A stretch of DNA of 6,122 bases. Source: Deltaproteobacteria bacterium. GTDB lineage: Bacteria; Desulfobacterota; GWC2-55-46; S146-70; JAUXIU01. The position numbers and the translations under genes were made by a program. A model generated the notes under the pieces. It did no database searches, was not told the DNA's origin, and saw nothing but the letters and a program-made list of their open reading frames with translations. Shown piece after piece: positions 1 through 4,632 of the stretch (positions within the stretch are counted from its first letter, which is position 1; every line of letters begins with the position of its first letter). The stretch is from assembly GCA_030620895.1 (NCBI GenBank), contig JAUXIU010000069.1:1-6122 (forward strand). Reading direction: 5' to 3'.

Positions 1-93
1 GCCTGCCCTGGATACACAGGATGTTATTTGAATAAGCAGGAGTATAGTGATAATTAGAAGAAGCTTATTACATCTTGTCGATTTAATAAACAT
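1..93 (-). CDS. N-terminus of a probable lipoprotein, cut by the window edge
   Basis: The minus strand is open from an ATG at 93-91 to the window edge, giving 31 codons. The peptide reads as a lipoprotein signal: a basic n-region (K4, R7, K10), a hydrophobic core LLLIITILLLIQI at 11-23, and a lipobox ITSC with Cys at 26, followed by VSRAG. By family knowledge, signal peptidase II would cut before Cys26 and the mature protein would be membrane-anchored. The ATG is the only standard start: reading upstream in frame there is a stop at 120-118 and no other ATG, GTG or TTG. There is no Shine-Dalgarno sequence, because the bases just upstream are the 7-nt repeat array, which is odd for a working gene. 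It lies 241 bp downstream of lpxH on the same strand. The mature domain is outside the window, so no function can be given. A chance reading frame cannot be excluded, but hydrophobic core plus lipobox makes it unlikely. Confidence 0.62.
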   Translation of the reverse strand, partial: MFIKSTRCNKLLLIITILLLIQITSCVSRAG

Positions 94-169
94 TCGTGAA
101 TCGTGAATCGTGTTTCGTTATTCGTGGTTAGTACTACTATACACGATACACGAATCACGAACAACGGTT
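92..169. repeat. Inverted repeat of 7-nt units, copy A
   Basis: On the plus strand five tandem heptads run from 92 to 126: ATTCGTG, AATCGTG, AATCGTG, TTTCGTT, ATTCGTG. After a 14-nt spacer, complementary heptads follow from 141: ACACGAT, ACACGAA, TCACGAA, then CAACGGT. Bases 93-113 pair with 141-161 at 19 of 21 positions, the only mismatches being A100/A154 and A106/A148, with a 27-nt loop at 114-140. The strand after the repeat is T-rich (168-175). No reading frame or transposase accompanies it. It is best called an interspersed hairpin repeat of unknown family; a small non-autonomous element or an RNA structural element are alternatives. Confidence 0.85.
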
Positions 170-175
170 TCTTTT

Positions 176-196
176 ATTCCTAATTCATAATTCCTT
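176..196. repeat. Short tandem run of a second 7-nt unit
   Basis: Three heptads stand end to end on the plus strand: ATTCCTA, ATTCATA, ATTCCTT. They follow copy A after its T-rich tail and share its 7-nt register (start positions 92 and 176 differ by 84). The unit resembles ATTCGTG in its first four bases, so it may be a decayed extension of the same array. The stretch from 197 to 266 that follows shows no repeat, no gene and no clear promoter. Confidence 0.45.
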
Positions 197-266
197 GTTT
201 TTACTTTACCTTAACCCAACTACTACACTGGCCTCTTTACCCTTACCTTTTCAAATGACCATTAAC

Positions 267-333
267 AATCTTCAATCGTGGATTGTGGTTCGATTTACGA
301 TACACTATACACGATCCACGCACCACGGTTTTT
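267..333. repeat. Inverted repeat of 7-nt units, degenerate copy B
   Basis: This is a second, more diverged member of the family seen at 92-169. Left-arm heptads from 267 are AATCTTC, AATCGTG, GATTGTG, GTTCGAT; right-arm heptads from 309 are ACACGAT, CCACGCA, CCACGGT. Bases 304-320 match 136-152 of copy A at 16 of 17 positions, including an exact 12-mer ACTATACACGAT. Both copies end in CACGG or AACGG followed by T-rich sequence. The stem is weaker: between 276-292 and 312-328 I count 12 Watson-Crick pairs, 2 G-T pairs and 3 mismatches. It begins right after the two tandem stop codons of lpxH. Confidence 0.72.
276..333 (+). terminator. Terminator-like hairpin facing the plus strand
   Basis: On the plus strand the imperfect stem 276-292/312-328 closes with CCACGG and is followed at once by TTTTT (329-333), the layout of an intrinsic terminator. 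Read in the direction of lpxH, the same stem has the A-tract on its 5' side and no T-tract on its 3' side, so it does not look like the end of the lpxH transcript. No plus-strand gene is visible in the window, so its use as a terminator is doubtful; the T-tract may simply be part of the repeat. Copy A has a similar arrangement ending in TTTCTTTT (168-175). Confidence 0.3.
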
Positions 334-334
334 A

Positions 335-1048
335 TTATTCATTGAACTTCTCAACCCTGAATTTCCCGTCCTCATAGACAAGATAGTTATGATTACCAGC
401 CCAGTCACCCGGATTGGCGTAGAGTCCATCTCTTCCATCTACGGCCTCCTTTGAAATGCAGGCAAGATGGGAGTGTGCCATCACTATGATATCGAAGCCT
501 TCCTTTATCTTATTCCGGGCATATTCCCTGAGCAGCCTTTCAAGGATAACGCCCCTCTCCATATACCGCCTGCTTCTCTTTGAAAGCATCATCGCTACCT
601 TCCAGCCATAGGAAGATGGCACGATGCTATTAATTAGACGGAATAGAGGACTTCTCAGAAACCACCTCCAAAGCACATATCTAGTTCTCCTGTCTATTAT
701 GTCACCGTGAGAAAGATAGATCTTGTTACCGTCCATAAATATTACCGCTGAATCCGGGTAAACGTCGGCACCCATTCTGGCTTTAAAAAATGGACCAATG
801 GAGAAGTCATGGTTGCCTTCGACATATATAATCCTTGTCCCTCTGTTTTTGAGTTTTATCAGCTTTTCAATGACAGGGGAGAATTGACGGTACAGGACCT
901 TGTTATAACCGGTCCAGAATTCAAAGAGGTCCCCAACGATAAATAATATGTCAATATCGTTTAGTCCCTCTAAAAAAGCGCAGAGGAGCCTCTGGTTCGG
1001 ATCATCAAGGCCTTTGAGGTGGGCGTCTGCTACGAATACGGCTTTCAT
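335..1048 (-). CDS. lpxH: LpxH-like UDP-2,3-diacylglucosamine diphosphatase (metallophosphoesterase)
   Basis: This 237-residue protein belongs to the calcineurin-like phosphoesterases. LpxH cleaves UDP-2,3-diacylglucosamine to lipid X and UMP in lipid A synthesis at the inner face of the inner membrane. Metal-ligand motifs are complete and nearly at the E. coli LpxH positions: D8 and H10 (DAH), D40 (GDLFEFW), N79 in GNHD (78-81), H114 in SHGD, and H192/H194 in AHSH. The length matches LpxH (about 240 residues). The basic, aromatic-rich stretch at about 121-150 could be the membrane-facing insert. The second motif is GNHD, whereas classical LpxH has GNRD, so an LpxH2-type or other lipid-headgroup hydrolase is possible. 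The start overlaps the aroE stop as ATGA, and the motif positions support this start. Two TAA stops stand in tandem at the end (337-335, 334-332). The fold is certain, the exact substrate less so. Confidence 0.85.
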   Translation of the reverse strand: MKAVFVADAHLKGLDDPNQRLLCAFLEGLNDIDILFIVGDLFEFWTGYNKVLYRQFSPVIEKLIKLKNRGTRIIYVEGNHDFSIGPFFKARMGADVYPDSAVIFMDGNKIYLSHGDIIDRRTRYVLWRWFLRSPLFRLINSIVPSSYGWKVAMMLSKRSRRYMERGVILERLLREYARNKIKEGFDIIVMAHSHLACISKEAVDGRDGLYANPGDWAGNHNYLVYEDGKFRVEKFNE

Positions 1049-1908
1049 TCCTCCTCTAGCGCCCTCTCAACGACATTGCGCATTATATCGACAGGTGCAT
1101 CCAGACCTGTCCAGATCTTAAAGCTGATGGCACCCTGTTGCACCAGCATACCGAGGCCATCATGAACGACTAATCCAAGATCTTGGGCCTTCTTTAGAAA
1201 ATCGGTCTTAAGGGGTTTATATACTATATCCGATACCACCGCGCCGCCCGGCATTTCCTCCAGCGGAAGTTCCAACCTTCCCTTCCCTTCCATTCCCAAA
1301 GATGTAGTATTTATCAAAAGGGCTGCGGTCTTAAGTGGGTCTTTCAATTCTGATGTATCAAGTGCACATGCCCTTAAATCTATATCAGGAAACTTTACCT
1401 TAAACTCATCGACAAGTGACTCTGCCTTTGAAGTTGTCCTGTTTGCTATAATTATTGACGCTGGTCCTTCGCCTGCGAGTGCAGTCAAGATACCCCTTGC
1501 AGCGCCCCCCGCACCTACCAAAACGATATCCCTTCCCTTTGGATTGAATCCTGCATCACCTTTTAATGATCTCAGATAACCCTGTCCATCCGTGTTAAGT
1601 CCAATAAGCATCCCGTTAGAGTTAATGATTGTATTGACAGCACCGATGGCTCTGGCCTCTTCCGACAGTTTATCCAGGAGGTCTATGACAACCTCCTTGT
1701 GTGGTATCGTAATGTTGATACCGAGTATATCCAGCCCCCTTATGGCTTCTACCGCATCCTTAAGCCTGGACGGTCTTACGCTAAAGGGGATGTATACCAT
1801 GTCAAGGCCCAAAGCCTCTATGGCGGCATTATGCATAGCCGGGGAAAGGGTGTGCCCTATCGGATGCCCAAATATGCCCAATATCCTTGTTCTGCCTGAT
1901 ATCTTCAT
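1045..1908 (-). CDS. aroE: Shikimate dehydrogenase (NADP+)
   Basis: AroE reduces 3-dehydroshikimate to shikimate with NADPH in the cytosol, on the route to chorismate, aromatic amino acids and quinone precursors. The protein has 287 residues, slightly more than the usual 270-280. The substrate half shows [14 protein letters not shown] (14-27), catalytic K71 in ITIPHKE, N92 in GAVNT and D107 in NTDG. The cofactor half has the glycine-rich loop GAGGAARG (132-139) and NRTTSK (156-161), the pattern that contacts the NADP 2'-phosphate. Q257/Q258 in GMLVQQGA close the active site. Thr20 stands where E. coli has Ser14, a conservative change that keeps the hydroxyl. Its start overlaps the ribF stop as ATGA and its stop overlaps the lpxH start the same way, so it is in the middle of a coupled set. 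Nothing is missing. Paralogues such as YdiB or quinate dehydrogenase are less likely, given a single compact gene with NADP-type residues. Confidence 0.95.
   Translation of the reverse strand: MKISGRTRILGIFGHPIGHTLSPAMHNAAIEALGLDMVYIPFSVRPSRLKDAVEAIRGLDILGINITIPHKEVVIDLLDKLSEEARAIGAVNTIINSNGMLIGLNTDGQGYLRSLKGDAGFNPKGRDIVLVGAGGAARGILTALAGEGPASIIIANRTTSKAESLVDEFKVKFPDIDLRACALDTSELKDPLKTAALLINTTSLGMEGKGRLELPLEEMPGGAVVSDIVYKPLKTDFLKKAQDLGLVVHDGLGMLVQQGAISFKIWTGLDAPVDIMRNVVERALEEE
1050..1055 (-). promoter_or_regulatory. Ribosome binding site of lpxH inside the aroE tail
   Basis: The minus strand reads AGGAGG at 1055-1050, then one base, then the lpxH ATG. These bases are also the codons for the final Glu-Glu-Glu of AroE (GAG GAG GAA). 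The spacing is short, although GAGG at 1056-1053 would give 4 nt. Together with the ATGA overlap this points to translation coupled to aroE. Confidence 0.65.
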
Positions 1909-2819
1909 AGACTCCTTATTGCCCTTTCTATATCCCTTTTAATCTGAACGGCCAATAAGTTTTGATTTTTAAAGGTTTTTTCCTCTCTCAGGCCCTTGAT
2001 AAATTTAATTGTTATCTCCTTACCATATATACACATATTGAAGTCAAGTATATGGACCTCAACGCCGAGTCTATTACCGCCAAAAGTCGGAGCATGGCCT
2101 ATACTTACAGCACCTTTATATTCTCTCCCTTCCAGTAATACATAGGCGGAGTATACACCATTCTTTGGTATAAGCTCTTTTTCTATCCTTATATTTGCAG
2201 TAGGGAAACCAAGGCCTTTCCCCCTCTTACTTCCCTTTATGACCTTACCCGATATGGAGTAGGGTCTTCCCAACATCCCGGCAGCCTCCTCAACCTTTCC
2301 ATCTTCTATAAATCTGCGCACACCGGAACTGCTCACAATAATACCCTTTTTTTTGTAAGCAGGAACTATATTGACCTTAAAACCGAATTCCTGTTCATGG
2401 CTCTTCAGGTATTCAACCGTTCCTGCCTTACCCTTCCCGAATGTATAATCATGACCAACCCACATCTCCCTGACATTCAGCTTTCCTACAAGGATATCCT
2501 TCATGAACTCTAATGGGTGCTTGGCGGCGAATTCCTTTGTGAACCTTGCTAGCACAAGATGATCTATGCCAAATGATGCTATTAATCTTGCCTTCTCCTC
2601 TTTGGTTGTTATAAGCTGTGGGCTCTTATGGGGGGCTACTACCTTTAGAGGATGTGGTTCGAATGTATATGCCACGGACGGAAGGCCGAGCTGTTCTGCC
2701 CTCTTTGCTACCCTCTTCAGTATCCTCTGATGTCCAAGGTGAACACCATCAAAATTACCCAGGGTCAGTATTGAAGGGCTTGTCGCCCGATACCTCTTAT
2801 CTGTAACTATTATATTCAT
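1905..2819 (-). CDS. ribF: Bifunctional riboflavin kinase / FAD synthetase
   Basis: RibF phosphorylates riboflavin to FMN and adenylates FMN to FAD in the cytosol. At 304 residues it has the normal length. The N-terminal adenylyltransferase domain shows GNFDGVHLGH (21-30) with the HxGH nucleotide-binding motif, FEPHP (53-57), VGHDYTFG (121-128) and VSSSGVR (162-168), equivalent to the usual ISSTxIR. The C-terminal kinase domain shows GKVIKGSKRGKGLGFPTANI (191-210) with the PTAN metal/ATP motif, GVYSAYV (221-227), SIGHAPTFGGN (239-249), Glu254 in the position of the catalytic base, and IYGKEITIKF plus LREEKTF (264-283). Both halves appear active. The start is the first ATG after an in-frame stop at 2837-2835, but no Shine-Dalgarno is visible before it. 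It follows a 136-bp AT-rich gap after ubiB and overlaps aroE by 4 bp, so it likely heads the ribF-aroE-lpxH set. Confidence 0.96.
   Translation of the reverse strand: MNIIVTDKRYRATSPSILTLGNFDGVHLGHQRILKRVAKRAEQLGLPSVAYTFEPHPLKVVAPHKSPQLITTKEEKARLIASFGIDHLVLARFTKEFAAKHPLEFMKDILVGKLNVREMWVGHDYTFGKGKAGTVEYLKSHEQEFGFKVNIVPAYKKKGIIVSSSGVRRFIEDGKVEEAAGMLGRPYSISGKVIKGSKRGKGLGFPTANIRIEKELIPKNGVYSAYVLLEGREYKGAVSIGHAPTFGGNRLGVEVHILDFNMCIYGKEITIKFIKGLREEKTFKNQNLLAVQIKRDIERAIRSL
1912..1917 (-). promoter_or_regulatory. Ribosome binding site of aroE inside the ribF tail
   Basis: The minus strand reads AAGGAG at 1917-1912, three bases before the aroE ATG. The bases also encode part of the RibF C-terminus (Ile-Arg-Ser). 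With the ATGA overlap, this supports translation of aroE coupled to ribF. Confidence 0.65.
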
Positions 2820-2955
2820 TGCCGGTCTGATTTTTCAATAAAGTCTTAAAGGTAAAAATTAATCTTCAGAAAAGAAGTTGTGGAAACTATAAATCTGTGC
2901 AATCAAATTATTGTTGAGTTTTAGACAATTCTATTTATGACGTTGTGTATAATAC
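2820..2955. other. AT-rich gap between ubiB and ribF
   Basis: This is the only gap over 100 bp between the five main genes, and it is clearly more AT-rich than the coding DNA. It would be the natural place for a promoter of ribF-aroE-lpxH. I see a TATAGT (2896-2891 region on the minus strand) but no matching -35 box at 16-18 bp, so I do not call a promoter. Short inverted repeats (ATTGT/ACAAT; CTTC/GAAG) are too weak for a terminator. No FMN riboswitch core is recognisable; the space would be tight for one. No reading frame of note. Confidence 0.5.
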
Positions 2956-4632
2956 CTAGAATTTCCCGGATTTCAGGATCTGATAGGCTAGCCAAAGGCC
3001 CAGAAAACCTGCGAATGTAAAGCCAATTATGCCTAATATGGGAAGCCCAAAAAGGGACGGCCCACCACCAAAGGCCAAGACGAGTGATGTCCCTATGATA
3101 AGGGCTGCTATGATGACTCCAACAGTCAACCTGTTTGAGGACCTGTCCATCTCCCCCATAAAATCTTCAAGCCCCTTATGCTTAAAATCTATCGTAAATT
3201 TATCATTTATCATCTTCTTGAGGATTTGATTTATATGGGAGGGCAGTTTTTCTGCCAGCTCTCGATACTCCTTCAGGGTATCTATGGCTACTCCTGCAAT
3301 TGATGAAGGGCTGATTCTCTTTGCCACGAGTCTTTTTGCATACGGTTCGCTCGCCCGGAGGATATCTATATCTGGAGATAAAAGCCTGGCCAGTCCTTCC
3401 AGCTCAATAATACACTTATTCAGGAGCAGCAGATCACGCGGCAACCTAATCTTATACCTTGCAGCAAGTCCCACATAGTCAACAAGGAATTCTCCAAATT
3501 TTGCACTCTTTAGAGGCTTTCCGAAGTAGTGTTGCAATAAGTCATGATATTCACGTTTAAAAGACATCTCATCTATGTCCTCTGGTATCATCCCCATCCT
3601 CATATAGACCTTTGTGAGGAGTTCATAGTCCTCTTTAACGATACCGATTAAGATATCTGCAAGGTTTTCCATCATATCCTTTTCAATCCTGCCTACTATA
3701 CCAAAGTCTACAAATGCGACCCTGCCAGGGCCAAGGACAAAGATGTTTCCTGAATGGAGGTCGCCGTGGAAGGTGCCGAACTCGAAGACCTGCTTGAAGA
3801 AGAGGTCGGCAATAAGATGGGCTAAATCTTCTGTATCGATATCTTCCTTCCTCAATTTTTCCAGGTTATCGACCTTAATACCGATGACACTCTCCATCGT
3901 CAGCACCTTTTTGCTGGTATGCCCCCAGAATACCCTGGGAATAAGAACCCTTGAATCGCCTGAAAAATCTTTACGAAATCTTTCCATGTAACTCGCTTCA
4001 AGGGTAAAGTCCATCTCCTTTTTGATTATAGCTGAGAATTCCTCTACCACGTTGACCGGACTGTAGAGGCGGCTCTCCGGCATGTAACGCTCCATTAACC
4101 GCGCTATGTACATGACGACAGAGATGTCTGTACTTATAATCTCCCCTATCCCAGGCCTTTGAACCTTTATTACAACATCATCGCCATTTGTTGTTACAGC
4201 CCTGTGGACCTGGGCTATAGATGCAGCGGCTACGGGTCTTTCCTCCACATTCTGAAAGAGCTTTGCCAAAGGTGCCTTTAGCTCCCTTTCTACGATTTCA
4301 ACAACATTTTTAAAATCGAATGGTGGTACCTCATCCTGTAATTTCAGCAATTCCCTGGTATATTCCTCGGGAAGAAGATCAGACCTTGTAGACAATATCT
4401 GACCGAGCTTTATAAAGCTTGGACCGAGTTCCTCCAGTGCAAGCCTGAGCCTAATGGCATCTGGCAGGGCCTCTCCCATGCGCATAGCCTTCTTGACCCG
4501 CAACCTCTCGGATATGGAGATAAGCCTGGTGAGATGGAGTCTTTCCAAGAGGGGGTAGAAACCATGTTTGATAAGGATCGTTACTATCTGTTTAAGTCTC
4601 TTTATGTTTTTATAACCGAGGTAGGATCTCAT
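2956..4632 (-). CDS. ubiB: UbiB/AarF (ABC1/ADCK) family atypical kinase
   Basis: The 558-residue protein is a complete member of the UbiB/AarF family, membrane-associated ATPases needed for ubiquinone synthesis in proteobacteria and linked to isoprenoid lipid handling elsewhere. Family motifs in order: KxGQ in FIKLGQILSTRSDLLP (73-88), the alanine-rich nucleotide loop AAAS at 135-138 with QVHRA after it, Lys156 in VVIKVQRPG, the KEMDF (ExD) motif at 205-209, HGDLHSGN (289-296), and DFG at 309-311. Two hydrophobic segments at about 503-520 and 527-550 form the C-terminal membrane anchor. The KxGQ extension is what makes the family prefer ATPase activity over protein kinase activity. The start overlaps the end of rnr by 23 bp, with AAGGGG seven bases upstream of the ATG. 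Whether the organism makes ubiquinone or menaquinone cannot be told here, so the symbol reflects the family rather than a proven pathway. Confidence 0.93.
   Translation of the reverse strand: MRSYLGYKNIKRLKQIVTILIKHGFYPLLERLHLTRLISISERLRVKKAMRMGEALPDAIRLRLALEELGPSFIKLGQILSTRSDLLPEEYTRELLKLQDEVPPFDFKNVVEIVERELKAPLAKLFQNVEERPVAAASIAQVHRAVTTNGDDVVIKVQRPGIGEIISTDISVVMYIARLMERYMPESRLYSPVNVVEEFSAIIKKEMDFTLEASYMERFRKDFSGDSRVLIPRVFWGHTSKKVLTMESVIGIKVDNLEKLRKEDIDTEDLAHLIADLFFKQVFEFGTFHGDLHSGNIFVLGPGRVAFVDFGIVGRIEKDMMENLADILIGIVKEDYELLTKVYMRMGMIPEDIDEMSFKREYHDLLQHYFGKPLKSAKFGEFLVDYVGLAARYKIRLPRDLLLLNKCIIELEGLARLLSPDIDILRASEPYAKRLVAKRISPSSIAGVAIDTLKEYRELAEKLPSHINQILKKMINDKFTIDFKHKGLEDFMGEMDRSSNRLTVGVIIAALIIGTSLVLAFGGGPSLFGLPILGIIGFTFAGFLGLWLAYQILKSGKF

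Noticed and set aside
1..60. C-terminal end of a plus-strand gene entering from the left
   Set aside because: All three plus frames stop within about 60 bases and give nothing recognisable, while the minus strand gives a coherent lipoprotein signal peptide.
92..333. CRISPR array
   Set aside because: The units are 7 nt, adjacent and imperfect, with no regular unique spacers and no cas gene.
92..333. Transposon ends of an insertion sequence
   Set aside because: There is no transposase frame, no clear target-site duplication, and the inverted arms are internal heptad runs and not defined termini; a small non-autonomous element remains possible but unsupported.
195..377. Plus-strand 60-codon frame
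   Set aside because: It runs through the repeat B region and into the lpxH 3' end, has low-complexity composition, no ribosome binding site and no recognisable domain; it is non-coding.
1592..1942. Plus-strand 116-codon frame, and others opposite ribF, ubiB and rnr
   Set aside because: They lie fully or almost fully antisense to genes with complete conserved motifs and show no motifs of their own; they are shadows.
2820..2955. Intrinsic terminator after ubiB
   Set aside because: Only short AT-rich inverted repeats were seen (ATTGT/ACAAT, CTTC/GAAG, ATTTTT/AAAAAT), none with a stable stem directly followed by a T-run.
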